Shown here: one piece after another, positions 1 to 8,195 of the stretch
Layout: the number at the start of each line of letters is the position of its first letter
Position numbering within the stretch: the first letter of the stretch is position 1
Assembly (NCBI GenBank): GCA_947088345.1
Contig: CAMUGE010000005.1
Location: forward strand, 1 to 64,000
DNA: 64,000 nucleotides
Direction of reading: 5' to 3'
Origin: an uncultured Roseburia sp.
GTDB taxonomy: Bacteria > Bacillota > Clostridia > Lachnospirales > Lachnospiraceae
The notes under the pieces: generated by a model
Databases searched by the model: none
The model's input: only the letters and a program-made list of their open reading frames with translations
Told to the model about the DNA's origin: nothing
Made by a program: the position numbers and the translations under genes

Positions 1-2
1 CT

Positions 3-179
3 GATATCGGGAATATCGGCGCGAGAAATGCCGAAGCTGCCAAAAAGATCCTGGCGCAGATGCGGATAAAACTGATTGCCGAGGATACCGGCTTAAATTA
101 CGGGCGTACCGTAGAGCTTCATTGTGATACAGGTGAGTTTTACATAAAGTCTGTCGGAAAGCCTATAAAAATAATTTAA
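3..179 (+). CDS. cheD: Chemotaxis protein CheD, C-terminal fragment (partial)
   Basis: The window opens inside this gene; 58 codons remain before the TAA stop. The visible tail contains IGARNAEAAKKIL and then AEDTGLNYGRTVEL, the pattern of the CheD C-terminus (IGERN followed by AEDxGGxxGRxV). CheD deamidates glutamines on chemoreceptors and in Bacillus-type systems partners CheC to tune CheA activity. The catalytic Cys and His lie upstream of the window. The next gene but one is the flagellar sigma factor, matching the cheD-sigD order at the end of Gram-positive fla/che operons. Identification rests on a short fragment plus context, both in good agreement. Confidence 0.85.
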   Translation, partial: DIGNIGARNAEAAKKILAQMRIKLIAEDTGLNYGRTVELHCDTGEFYIKSVGKPIKII

Positions 180-229
180 TTTTTTTATGGGAAACCGGTT
201 ATTATAATACAGGGAAAGGCAGATATCAT

Positions 230-508
230 ATGAAAAGAAAATCAATACCTGCAATTATTACATTGACAGCGGGGCTTATTGCGAGTATTGCCGGTATTCT
301 GGCCAGAATGGGAACAACCAAATTTATGACTATGCTGTTGGTCGTATTGGTTTCGTTTTACATATTGGGAAATATTGTAAAATTTGTTCTGGATCTGGAA
401 TTTAAAGAAAAGCCAAAAGAAGAAGCGGAAGAGAGTGAAGAGACAGCACAGACAGCACAGGAAGAAGAAGAAAACAGCGAAGAAGCCGAACGTGAGGGCA
501 TTGGATGA
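230..508 (+). CDS. Small two-helix membrane protein of the fla/che operon
   Basis: A 92-residue protein of unknown function. It has two hydrophobic segments at about residues 7-25 and 33-54 and then a strongly acidic tail of about 35 residues made mostly of Glu, Ala and Thr, which should face the cytoplasm. It lies between cheD (50-bp gap) and fliA, and its stop overlaps the fliA start by 4 bp (ATGA), so the two are translationally coupled. A start at 230 is supported by a GGGAAAGG stretch about 12 nt upstream. No family is recognised; position suggests an accessory role in motility-gene expression or membrane anchoring, but this is inference. Confidence 0.75.
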   Translation: MKRKSIPAIITLTAGLIASIAGILARMGTTKFMTMLLVVLVSFYILGNIVKFVLDLEFKEKPKEEAEESEETAQTAQEEEENSEEAEREGIG

Positions 509-1269
509 AAACTGTAGACAGAGAAAAATTATGGGATGAGTACAGGCGTCGACCGTCGGCAGATCTTCGGGAAAAAATTATTACAGAATATGCACCGCTT
601 GTAAAAGTAGTAGCCGGAAGGTTAAGTATGTATCTTGGCTATAATGTAGAGTATGAAGACCTGGTCAGCTATGGTATTTTTGGTCTGATCGACGCAATTG
701 ATAAGTTTGATCTGGAAAAGGATGTAAAATTTGAAACGTATGCGAGTTTGCGAATCCGCGGCTCTATATTGGATCAGATTCGCAAAATGGACTGGATTCC
801 AAGGACTGTGCGTCAGAAACAGAAGAAAATTGAAGAGGCCATTCGTAAAGTTGAGACAAAGACAGGACGCAATGCATCGGACGAGGATATTGCAAAGGAA
901 CTTGGAATACAGGAAGTGGAGTTGAATGACTGGCAGTCGCAGCTGAAAGTTACAAATATCGTATCGCTGAATGAATTTGTTGAACAGGGCGGCGAACCTG
1001 TAATGGATGCAAAGCATAATTCGCATTTTATTCAGCCGGAAGACGCAATTGCCGAGGAAGAGTTGAAAAAGGTCTTAAAGGATACGCTGGAACTTTTGAC
1101 AGAAAAGGAGCGTAAAGTAATTTTACTGTATTATTACGAAGATCTTACCTTAAAGGAAATCAGCAATATTTTGGAAGTATCCGAATCGCGTGTGTCACAG
1201 CTTCATACCAAAGCGCTGCTTAAAATGCGTAAAAAAATGGGAAGTTATATGGGAGTTTTTATGGATTAA
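505..1269 (+). CDS. fliA: Flagellar sigma factor FliA/SigD (sigma-28 family)
   Basis: 254 residues, the usual length for FliA/WhiG sigma factors, which direct RNA polymerase to late flagellar, motility and autolysin promoters. Region 2 is visible as EYEDLVSYGIFGLIDAIDKF at about residues 50-70, followed by KFETYASLRIRGSILDQIRK. Region 3 follows, and region 4 is LTEKERKVILLYYYEDLTL with a helix-turn-helix (EISNILEVSESRVSQLHTKA) near residues 215-240. The start overlaps the upstream membrane-protein gene by 4 bp. Its place at the 3' end of the fla/che operon is the conserved Gram-positive location, where distance from the operon promoter is known in Bacillus to affect SigD level. Confidence 0.95.
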   Translation: MKTVDREKLWDEYRRRPSADLREKIITEYAPLVKVVAGRLSMYLGYNVEYEDLVSYGIFGLIDAIDKFDLEKDVKFETYASLRIRGSILDQIRKMDWIPRTVRQKQKKIEEAIRKVETKTGRNASDEDIAKELGIQEVELNDWQSQLKVTNIVSLNEFVEQGGEPVMDAKHNSHFIQPEDAIAEEELKKVLKDTLELLTEKERKVILLYYYEDLTLKEISNILEVSESRVSQLHTKALLKMRKKMGSYMGVFMD

Positions 1270-1290
1270 ACCGGAAAGGCGGGGAGTGTT

Positions 1291-1614
1291 ATGTCGATCA
1301 GGCCGGTAGATTTAAACGGAATGATTCAGCGGACGCAGGATATCGGTACGATCAAACAGAACGAAGACAATCGGCCGACAGTGGAACAGCATAATATCCA
1401 GATTCAGCAGAAGCAGCAACAGGACGAAATGTCTCATAAAGTACAAAAGTCCGATGAGAAAGATACAAAAGAGTATCGCTATGACGCCAAAGAGGGTAAG
1501 AACGGCGGCGGCAGAAAAGGCTCACAAAAGAAAAAACAGAATCAGAAGGAGCCCGAAGAAGATGGTAAAGTCATTTTTAAAGGGCAGAGCAGACGATTTG
1601 ATATGAAAATATGA
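1291..1614 (+). CDS. Hydrophilic hypothetical protein, flagellar operon tail
   Basis: 107 residues, very polar, with no hydrophobic segment. The N-terminus reads MSIRPVDLNGMIQRTQDIG, followed by Gln-rich and then Lys/Glu/Gly-rich low-complexity sequence. It sits 21 bp after fliA with a GGCGGGGAG ribosome site and overlaps the next gene by 4 bp, so it is part of the same transcript. I recognise no domain. Similar short proteins appear to occupy this place in other Lachnospiraceae flagellar operons, but I cannot confirm that here. Probably expressed; function unknown. Confidence 0.7.
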   Translation: MSIRPVDLNGMIQRTQDIGTIKQNEDNRPTVEQHNIQIQQKQQQDEMSHKVQKSDEKDTKEYRYDAKEGKNGGGRKGSQKKKQNQKEPEEDGKVIFKGQSRRFDMKI

Positions 1615-2384
1615 GGTTTTATATGACTGGAATAGAAATTTTCCTGCTTTTGGCGGGATGTGTGTTTATGGTTGGGAGTTTCTTTATTACAGAAAAGTTA
1701 TCGCCTTCGGAACTGAATAAAATTGCAGAACTAAGCCAGGAACAATTAAAGCGCATCGTGGACAGTGAGATACAAAATGCGGGACCAAGAATAGAGGAGA
1801 AAGTAGACGATCAGATTGACGCCTCTTCCGATCTGGTTCAGCGTGCGCTGGAGAAAGAAACAAATCTGAAAATTATGGCAATCAGTGATTATTCTGACAC
1901 TGTCATAGAAAATATGAATAAAACACATAATGAGATTGTGTTTCTTTACAGTATGTTAAATGATAAGCATACGGAACTGACAGGTATGGCGTCTGATTTG
2001 CAGCGCCTTGCCGCTGATATACGAAATATGGAAGAAACGGTGGTTACAGCTGCTAAGAAAGCGGCTATGGCAGCCGAGAATAAATCAGATGCGGCACAGA
2101 GTAGAGAAGCGCCAAAAGTACAGACTGTGTTTGAAAAAACAGAACCGGAGATATCGGACGCAGGTTTGAGCGAATCGTCCGAGCCGTCTATATCCGATTT
2201 ATCAGATACAACGGATGAAAACATTGCGGGAGACTCATCAGCAGAGCAGGACAATCACAACAGGGAGATACTGCATTTGTGCAAAGAGGGCCTGACTGAA
2301 GTTGAAATTGCGAAAAAATTAGGGCTTGGCATTGGGGAAGTCAAGCTTGTAATCGGATTATATAGGGGAGAACTTGATCTGTGA
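1611..2384 (+). CDS. Membrane-anchored coiled-coil protein with C-terminal helix-turn-helix (DUF6115-like)
   Basis: 257 residues. One N-terminal transmembrane helix (about residues 6-24, IEIFLLLAGCVFMVGSFF) is followed by a long helical, probably coiled-coil region (about 30-160), a Ser/Glu/Asp-rich linker, and a C-terminal helix-turn-helix (HLCKEGLTEVEIAKKLGLG) near residues 222-250. This architecture matches the DUF6115 proteins found at the end of clostridial fla operons. It overlaps its neighbours by 4 bp on each side, showing tight coupling. A start at codon 5 (1623) is also possible. Its role is unknown; it may be a membrane-tethered regulator or scaffold. Confidence 0.75.
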   Translation: MRFYMTGIEIFLLLAGCVFMVGSFFITEKLSPSELNKIAELSQEQLKRIVDSEIQNAGPRIEEKVDDQIDASSDLVQRALEKETNLKIMAISDYSDTVIENMNKTHNEIVFLYSMLNDKHTELTGMASDLQRLAADIRNMEETVVTAAKKAAMAAENKSDAAQSREAPKVQTVFEKTEPEISDAGLSESSEPSISDLSDTTDENIAGDSSAEQDNHNREILHLCKEGLTEVEIAKKLGLGIGEVKLVIGLYRGELDL

Positions 2385-3097
2385 AACTAAAATACTATTT
2401 ACGGGGATTGGGAATCGGCATGATCGCCACCACAATTATCCTGATGATCTGTTTTTCACTGCAGGATACAACCGTTTCGGATGAATATGTAATAGAAAGA
2501 GCAAAAGCGCTTGGCATGGTTATGCCGGAAGAGACAGAACCAAAGGATTCCACGGAACCGACAGAGGAGTTGTCAAAAATAGAAAATCCGGACGCAGATG
2601 AGCAGGACGGATTTGTAACGGGGCATTCTAATACGCCGGTTACTATGACAGGGAACAGCAGCCAGGAGATTTCAGACGGCAACAATTCTGTGGTGAAAGA
2701 TCCGGATACTGTACAAAAAAATACAGAGGCAAAAACACCGGTGAATACACAAAAAGATACGGATATCAGTGCAGAGAGCAGTTCGCCTGATGCATCAGGA
2801 ACACAGGAACCGGTTGATTCGCCACAAGATACAGGAGTAAAAGCGCCGTCATCAGATCAGCCTGCAGAATCGGGCAATTATCGTCTGATCATAAAAAAGG
2901 GCGACGTATGCCGTACTGTCTGCGACACGTTACAGGCGAACGGTCTGATTGAAGATTCGGAGAGTCTGCGCAAACATCTTTCCGGTATAGGGCGCGCGTC
3001 AACGCTTGCTACCGGCGCATATGAGATCCCGTTTGGAATTACCATGGAAGAGGTAGCGGAGTTATTGGCGAAAGGGCCTGTGGAGCGAATGGATTGA
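2381..3097 (+). CDS. MltG/YceG-like membrane protein, short form
   Basis: 238 residues starting with GTG, whose TG overlaps the preceding stop. A single N-terminal transmembrane helix (about residues 10-27) is followed by a long Ser/Thr/Asp/Glu-rich extracytoplasmic linker. The C-terminal domain of about 75 residues (LIIKKGDVCRTVCDTLQANG ... TGAYEIPFGITMEEVAELLAKGP) resembles the N-terminal LysM-like part of the endolytic transglycosylase MltG. The catalytic MltG domain with its Glu is absent, so this is at most a peptidoglycan-associated relative and not an active enzyme. It is the last gene before the operon terminator. Confidence 0.65.
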   Translation: MKLKYYLRGLGIGMIATTIILMICFSLQDTTVSDEYVIERAKALGMVMPEETEPKDSTEPTEELSKIENPDADEQDGFVTGHSNTPVTMTGNSSQEISDGNNSVVKDPDTVQKNTEAKTPVNTQKDTDISAESSSPDASGTQEPVDSPQDTGVKAPSSDQPAESGNYRLIIKKGDVCRTVCDTLQANGLIEDSESLRKHLSGIGRASTLATGAYEIPFGITMEEVAELLAKGPVERMD

Positions 3098-3100
3098 CTG

Positions 3101-3135
3101 AAAAAGCAGGAAGGTTGACTTCCTGCTTTCTTGTT
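3101..3135 (+). terminator. Rho-independent terminator of the fla/che operon
   Basis: Ten-base perfect stem AAAGCAGGAA (3103-3112) with TTCCTGCTTT (3120-3129), a 7-nt loop, then a moderately T-rich stretch. It begins within 10 bp of the last stop codon. Confidence 0.8.
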
Positions 3136-3138
3136 CAT

Positions 3139-3193
3139 CTTATAGGAAGATCATGTTTCTGTGAAAAGTAAAATTCTTTGCATATCCTATAAG
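3139..3193. promoter_or_regulatory. Inverted repeat upstream of the RpiR-type regulator gene (candidate operator)
   Basis: CTTATAGGA (3139-3147) and TCCTATAAG (3185-3193) form a perfect 9-bp inverted repeat separated by 37 bp, ending 22 bp before the regulator start codon. It may be a dimer or looped operator for autoregulation, or the base of an mRNA stem. I could not place a convincing -35/-10 pair. Confidence 0.35.
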
Positions 3194-3215
3194 AGCAAAA
3201 CCTTTTGGGAGGAAT

Positions 3216-4148
3216 ATGAATAATACCAACGACTTGAGTCACCGTATCAATGAAGTTTATGGAAAATTGAGCAAAAGTCAAAAGCTGCTGGCAGCCTATA
3301 TCACAGATCACTATGACAGCGCAGTATTTTTAACTGCGGCAAAACTTGGAGAGACAGTCGGCGTAAGTGAGTCCACAGTTGTACGTTTTGCGGTACATCT
3401 GGGGTATAAGGGATATCCGGAATTTCAGAAAGCGATGGAAGATATGGTGCGCGGTAAATTAAATTCCATGCAGCGTATGGAAGTGGCTTATGGAAAAATC
3501 AGTCATTCCAGGATACTTGAGTCAATACTGGAAGCGGATGCCGCAAAGATTCGTTCTACCCTGGCAAAGATTGATCAGAATGCATTTGAGCTTGCGATTG
3601 AAATGATTGCAGGTGCAAAGCATATTTATATTATCGGGCTTAGAAGCTGCGCTGCACTGGCAAGTTTTATGTCGTTTTATTTTTCGATGATGTTTGAAAA
3701 TGTGCATACACTGATGACAAGCAGTTCCAATGAAATTTTTGAGCAGATGATACATATTGGTTCCAGAGATGTGATTATCGGGATCAGTTTTCCACGGTAC
3801 TCCATGCGCACGTTAAAAGCTTTGGAATTTGCGAACAGCCGTAATGCGAAAGTAATTACACTGACAGACAGCGTCCACTCGCCGATGAATCTTTATTCTT
3901 CCTGTAATCTGATTGCAGAAAGCGATATGGCCTCAATTGCAGATTCTCTTGTGGCGCCGCTTAGCGTTGTCAACGCGATGATTGTATCGCTCTGTATGAA
4001 AAAAAGAAAAGATGTGTCCAACACACTGGATACATTGGAAAAAATCTGGGATGACTATCAGATTTACGGGAATGACGAGCTTAATTACATAGGGGATTCT
4101 GTCCGTCTGCGCTATGCGAAAATAGGAGAAAACGAGTATCATGAGTAG
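3216..4148 (+). CDS. RpiR-family transcriptional regulator (HTH + SIS)
   Basis: 310 residues. The N-terminal HTH_6 domain (about 1-80) contains TAAKLGETVGVSESTVVRFA, the family's DNA-recognition helix region. A SIS sugar-phosphate-binding domain follows (about 130-255, GAKHIYIIGLRSCAALASF, then ISFPRYSMRTLKALEFA). RpiR regulators respond to phosphosugars and control carbohydrate or aldehyde metabolism. A clear TTTTGGGAGG ribosome site lies just upstream. The gene overlaps the following flavoprotein gene by 8 bp. No sugar operon is adjacent, so the effector and targets cannot be deduced. An inverted repeat upstream could be its own operator. Confidence 0.9.
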   Translation: MNNTNDLSHRINEVYGKLSKSQKLLAAYITDHYDSAVFLTAAKLGETVGVSESTVVRFAVHLGYKGYPEFQKAMEDMVRGKLNSMQRMEVAYGKISHSRILESILEADAAKIRSTLAKIDQNAFELAIEMIAGAKHIYIIGLRSCAALASFMSFYFSMMFENVHTLMTSSSNEIFEQMIHIGSRDVIIGISFPRYSMRTLKALEFANSRNAKVITLTDSVHSPMNLYSSCNLIAESDMASIADSLVAPLSVVNAMIVSLCMKKRKDVSNTLDTLEKIWDDYQIYGNDELNYIGDSVRLRYAKIGENEYHE

Positions 4149-5412
4149 AGTGGTCATAGTCGGCGGCGGGCCGGCAGGAATGATGGCGGCGATACGCGCC
4201 GCAAAAAACGGACATAAGGTGATTTTGCTTGAAAAAAACGAGAAGCTTGGGAAGAAGCTGTATATTACGGGAAAGGGGCGTTGTAATCTGACAAACGACT
4301 GTGACCCACAAGATTTGCTGTCCAATGTCATGACAAATTCCAGATTTCTTTACAGCGCCGTCTATGCATTTGACAATAAAAATGTGACAGAGTTTTTCAA
4401 CCGAAACGGATGTCATACAAAAGTTGAGCGCGGGGGACGTGTATTTCCTGTTTCTGACCATTCCTCGGATGTGATACGCACGCTGCAAAATGAGCTGGAA
4501 AAAAATCATGTCGAAGTGAGGCTTCATACAAAAGCGGCACATATTTTAACCGAGAAATATCAACTGTCCGAAAACAGTACAAAAAAACGACGGTATGAAA
4601 GCCGTGTTCGCGGCGTTTTGCTCTCCGATCATACGGAAATTCCAGCGGAGGCTGTCCTGATTGCGACAGGCGGAAATTCCTATCAGGCAACCGGATCGAC
4701 AGGAGACGGATATCGTTTTGCAGCGGAATGCGGTCACACCGTGACCGAGATTGTACCCTCGCTTGTACCGTTTTATGCCGAGGAGCCTTATGTCATGCAA
4801 TTGCAGGGACTTTCCCTGAAAAATATTAATGTCCGTATCTTTGACGCTCAGAAACTAATCTATGAAGAGTTTGGAGAAATGTTGTTTACGCATTTCGGGG
4901 TAAGCGGACCTGTTATTTTAAGTGCAAGCGCCGCAATCAAAGAAATGCAGCGAAAAAAAAAGCTCTCCATGCGCATTCACTTAAAACCGGCTCTCTCAAC
5001 GGAGCAGCTGGATTTGCGTCTGCTGCGGGATTTTCAGGGGGCGTCCAGGAAACAGTTTAAAAATGCATTGGGCGGGCTGCTTCCCGCAAAAATGATTCCT
5101 GTATTTATTGCGTTAAGTAATATTTCTCCGGAAAAAAGGGTAAACGAGATTACAAAAGAGGAACGGGCGAAACTTGTTGGGCTTCTGGAAGAATTTCCGG
5201 TTACGCTCTGCGGCGTCAGAGGATTTGAAGAAGCTATTATCACAAGGGGCGGCGTTGCCACAAAGGAAATTAATCCGTCTACGATGGAGTCAAAATATGT
5301 AAAAAATCTGTTTTTCTGCGGTGAGGTTTTGGATGTGGACGCTTTGACAGGCGGCTATAATCTGCAGATTGCATGGTCTACCGGTTATCTTGCGGGAGAC
5401 AGTATAGAATAA
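4141..5412 (+). CDS. BaiN/YhiN (HI0933)-type FAD-dependent flavoprotein
   Basis: 423 residues. The N-terminal dinucleotide-binding motif GGGPAGMMAAIRAAKNG is followed by GKGRCNLTND, and the C-terminus has FFCGEVLDVDALTGGYNLQIAWSTGYLAG; all are signatures of the HI0933 family, which includes the proposed bile-acid flavin reductase BaiN. The true substrate is unknown. The start overlaps the RpiR-type gene by 8 bp, and cmk and ispH-S1 follow, a grouping common in Clostridia. A paralogue forms the N-terminal half of the fusion at 29270-32167. Confidence 0.88.
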   Translation: MSRVVIVGGGPAGMMAAIRAAKNGHKVILLEKNEKLGKKLYITGKGRCNLTNDCDPQDLLSNVMTNSRFLYSAVYAFDNKNVTEFFNRNGCHTKVERGGRVFPVSDHSSDVIRTLQNELEKNHVEVRLHTKAAHILTEKYQLSENSTKKRRYESRVRGVLLSDHTEIPAEAVLIATGGNSYQATGSTGDGYRFAAECGHTVTEIVPSLVPFYAEEPYVMQLQGLSLKNINVRIFDAQKLIYEEFGEMLFTHFGVSGPVILSASAAIKEMQRKKKLSMRIHLKPALSTEQLDLRLLRDFQGASRKQFKNALGGLLPAKMIPVFIALSNISPEKRVNEITKEERAKLVGLLEEFPVTLCGVRGFEEAIITRGGVATKEINPSTMESKYVKNLFFCGEVLDVDALTGGYNLQIAWSTGYLAGDSIE

Positions 5413-5437
5413 ACGATAAGAAAAGGAGAATACTAAT

Positions 5438-6109
5438 ATGAGCATGAATATTGCAATTGACGGTCCTGCGGGAGCGGGAAAAAGTACGATAGCCAAAAGT
5501 CTGGCGAGGAAACTTGGATTTGTCTATGTTGATACCGGGGCAATGTACCGTGCGATGGCCTGTTATTTTTTGCAGAATGGAATTGCAGCGGAGGACGAGC
5601 AGTCGGTTTCGGGCGCCTGCGGCGAGGCTGTTGTAACGATTGCCTATGAAAACGGTGAGCAGCAGGTATTTTTAAATGGAGAGAATGTGAGCGGATTGAT
5701 TCGCACCGAGGAAGTCAGCCATACGACCTCAAAGATCAGCGTTTATCCGGCTGTGCGTAAACAGTTAGTTGAGCTTCAACAGAAGCTTGCTTCGGATACG
5801 GATGTAATTATGGACGGACGTGATATCGGAACCTGTGTACTGCCCAACGCACAGGTGAAAATCTTTCTGACTGCAAGTTCTGCGGTTCGTGCAAAAAGAC
5901 GGTATGACGAACTTTTGGCCAGGGGCGAATCCTGCGAGTTAAACGAGATTGAGCAGGACATTATTGAGCGCGACGAACGTGATATGTCAAGGGAGGTATC
6001 GCCGCTCAAACAGGCGGACGATGCGGTGTTTGTAGATACTTCCTATATGTCGGTGGAACAGGTAGTAGAAACATTACTTTCAATTTATGAGGAAAAATGC
6101 TGCAAATGA
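5438..6109 (+). CDS. cmk: Cytidylate kinase
   Basis: 223 residues, standard length. Phosphorylates CMP and dCMP to the diphosphates with ATP in the cytosol. The P-loop IDGPAGAGKSTIAKSLA is at residues 6-22, followed by YVDTGAMYRA for nucleotide binding, the DGRDIGT motif near residue 125, and the lid region SSAVRAKRR. A good AGGAG ribosome site lies at 5424-5428. The stop overlaps the IspH-S1 gene by 4-13 bp depending on which start that gene uses, so the two are coupled. Confidence 0.96.
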   Translation: MSMNIAIDGPAGAGKSTIAKSLARKLGFVYVDTGAMYRAMACYFLQNGIAAEDEQSVSGACGEAVVTIAYENGEQQVFLNGENVSGLIRTEEVSHTTSKISVYPAVRKQLVELQQKLASDTDVIMDGRDIGTCVLPNAQVKIFLTASSAVRAKRRYDELLARGESCELNEIEQDIIERDERDMSREVSPLKQADDAVFVDTSYMSVEQVVETLLSIYEEKCCK

Positions 6110-8073
6110 GAAAGACAAGAAAGATTCTGCTGGCGAAGAGCGCCGGTTTTTGTTTCGGTGTAAAACGTGCCGTCGATACTGTCTATCGGGAGATCGAAAA
6201 AGGAAAACGTCCGATTTATACATTTGGACCGATTATCCATAATGAAGAAGTTGTTTCTGACCTGGAGCAAAAAGGTGTTTCAGTTGTAGAAAACCTGGAA
6301 GAATTAAACGAAAGAAAATGCGGTACAGTTGTGATCAGGGCGCACGGAGTGGAGAAAGAGACTTATCCGGAATTAGAGAAGATGGGCTTTCATATTGTGG
6401 ACGCTACCTGTCCGTTTGTACTTAAAATTCATCGTCTGGTGGAGCAGTACAGTAAAAAGGGATATGGTATTATCATTATGGGCAATGAAAACCATCCGGA
6501 GGTACAGGGAATACGCAGCTGTTCCGTCTCAGAAGATACCTTTATCTTTCAAAATAAGGAAGAAGCACTTGATTTTCTTGAAAAAAAAGAAAAAAAGTTT
6601 TGTATTGTTGCGCAGACGACATTTAATTACAAGAAATTTCAAGAACTAGTTGAAATTATTGAAAAAAAAGGTTATGATATAGTTGTTTTAAATACCATTT
6701 GCAGTGCAACGGAAGAACGGCAGCTGGAAGCGGCCAGGATTGCCGCGGACGCGGACGCTATGATCGTGATCGGCGGAAGCAACAGTTCCAACACGCAAAA
6801 GCTATTTGAAATATGTAAAAAAGAATGCAAAAATACTTACTATATACAGACTGTAAAGGATTTGGATTTCAAATGTCTGGAATCCGTCGATAACGTAGGT
6901 ATTACCGCAGGGGCATCTACCCCGAACAATATTATTGAGGAGGTTCAAAAAATGTCAGAGATGAGTTTTGAACAAATGTTGGATGAATCATTTAAAACAA
7001 TAAGAAATGGAGAGGTAGTTGAGGGTACCGTTATCGATGTGAAACCTGATGAGATTGTCTTAAATATCGGCTACAAGTCAGACGGCATTATTACTCGCAA
7101 TGAGTATACAAACGAAGCCAATGTCGATTTAACAACGCTTGTATCACTTGGCGATTCGATGGAAGCAAAGGTACTCAAAGTCAACGATGGCGAGGGTCAG
7201 GTTGTATTGACCTACAAGCGGCTCGCGGCAGAAAAAGGAAGCAAGAAACTGGAAGAAGCATTTAAGAACAAAGCGATTCTGACTGCAAAAGTAACGCAGA
7301 TTTTAGAGGGTGGTTTGTGTGTGATACTGGACGAGACGAGAATTTTTATTCCGGCAAGTCTTGTATCCGATTCTTATGAGAAAGACCTGACCAAATACAA
7401 GGATCAGGAAATTGAATTTGTGATCACAGAATTTAATCCAAAGCACAGAAGAATTATTGGTGACAGAAAGCAGCTCCTTGTTGCAAGGAAGCTTGAGAAA
7501 CAAAAAGAACTGTTTGCAAGGATAAAAATTGGCGATATCTTAGAGGGAACAGTAAAGAACGTAACAGATTTTGGCGCGTTTGTCGATCTTGGCGGTGCAG
7601 ACGGACTGCTGCATATTTCTGAAATGTCATGGGGAAGGGTAGAGAATCCCAAAAAAGTCTTCCATGTCGGAGATGAAGTACGTGTTTTTATCAAGGATAT
7701 CAATGATACGAAGATTGCGCTCAGTATGAAATTCCCGTCTGAAAATCCCTGGAACGACGCGGCAGAGAAGTTTGCAATCGGCAATATTGTGCAGGGTAAG
7801 GTTGCAAGGATGACAGATTTCGGAGCATTTATTGAACTGGCTCCGGGTGTGGACGCATTATTACATGTTTCACAGATCGCAAAAGAGCATGTGGAGAAGC
7901 CGTCAGATTTCTTAAAAGTCGGCCAGCAGATTGAAGCGAAAATTGTAGATTTCAATGAAGAAGATAAGAGGATCAGTTTATCAATGAAAGCGCTGATTCC
8001 TGCTGATGATCCGGCGGAACCGGAAACGGCGGATGTTGATATCGAAGCAGCAGCAGACGCGAAAGAGGAATAG
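6097..8073 (+). CDS. ispH: IspH (HMBPP reductase) - ribosomal protein S1 fusion
   Basis: 658 residues. Residues 1-285 are 4-hydroxy-3-methylbut-2-enyl diphosphate reductase, the last step of the MEP isoprenoid pathway. The three [4Fe-4S] cysteines are C19 (AGFCFGVKRAV), C105 (DATCPFV) and C202 (TICSATEERQ), and the substrate loop SNSSNT follows. Residues from about 300 hold four S1 RNA-binding motifs, the last two the best conserved (DFGAFVDLGGADGLLHISEM and DFGAFIELAPGVDALLHVSQI), then an acidic tail. IspH-S1 fusions are known in Clostridia. Either ATG 6097 or 6106 could start; the GAGGA at 6089-6093 fits both. A strong internal ribosome site lies at the domain junction (separate entry). Confidence 0.95.
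   Translation: MLQMRKTRKILLAKSAGFCFGVKRAVDTVYREIEKGKRPIYTFGPIIHNEEVVSDLEQKGVSVVENLEELNERKCGTVVIRAHGVEKETYPELEKMGFHIVDATCPFVLKIHRLVEQYSKKGYGIIIMGNENHPEVQGIRSCSVSEDTFIFQNKEEALDFLEKKEKKFCIVAQTTFNYKKFQELVEIIEKKGYDIVVLNTICSATEERQLEAARIAADADAMIVIGGSNSSNTQKLFEICKKECKNTYYIQTVKDLDFKCLESVDNVGITAGASTPNNIIEEVQKMSEMSFEQMLDESFKTIRNGEVVEGTVIDVKPDEIVLNIGYKSDGIITRNEYTNEANVDLTTLVSLGDSMEAKVLKVNDGEGQVVLTYKRLAAEKGSKKLEEAFKNKAILTAKVTQILEGGLCVILDETRIFIPASLVSDSYEKDLTKYKDQEIEFVITEFNPKHRRIIGDRKQLLVARKLEKQKELFARIKIGDILEGTVKNVTDFGAFVDLGGADGLLHISEMSWGRVENPKKVFHVGDEVRVFIKDINDTKIALSMKFPSENPWNDAAEKFAIGNIVQGKVARMTDFGAFIELAPGVDALLHVSQIAKEHVEKPSDFLKVGQQIEAKIVDFNEEDKRISLSMKALIPADDPAEPETADVDIEAAADAKEE
6937..6954 (+). promoter_or_regulatory. 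Internal Shine-Dalgarno and in-frame ATG at the IspH/S1 junction
   Basis: GAGGAGG at 6937-6943 is followed after 8 nt by ATG at 6952, in frame with the fusion (residue 286) and exactly at the domain boundary. It could yield a free S1-like protein of 373 residues. It may be the relict start of the ancestral rpsA gene or an active internal start. Confidence 0.5.
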
Positions 8074-8080
8074 AAAATAC

Positions 8081-8154
8081 GGACTGTGAGGAAATGGTAC
8101 AGTCCTGTTTATTCAGGCAGCGGTGAATACGTAAGAAATATGTACCGCTGCCTG
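8081..8154 (+). terminator. Two consecutive hairpins after the IspH-S1 gene
   Basis: Hairpin 1 pairs GGACTGT (8081-8087) with ACAGTCC (8099-8105) and is followed by TGTTTATT, a plausible intrinsic terminator 8 bp after the stop. Hairpin 2 is a perfect 11-bp stem, CAGGCAGCGGT (8114-8124) with ACCGCTGCCTG (8144-8154), ending 41 bp before the cheR start and lacking a T tract. Confidence 0.6.
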
Positions 8155-8195
8155 ACCATTGTGATAGTATGTTCAGGGGAGGCGTGCAGAAGTCA

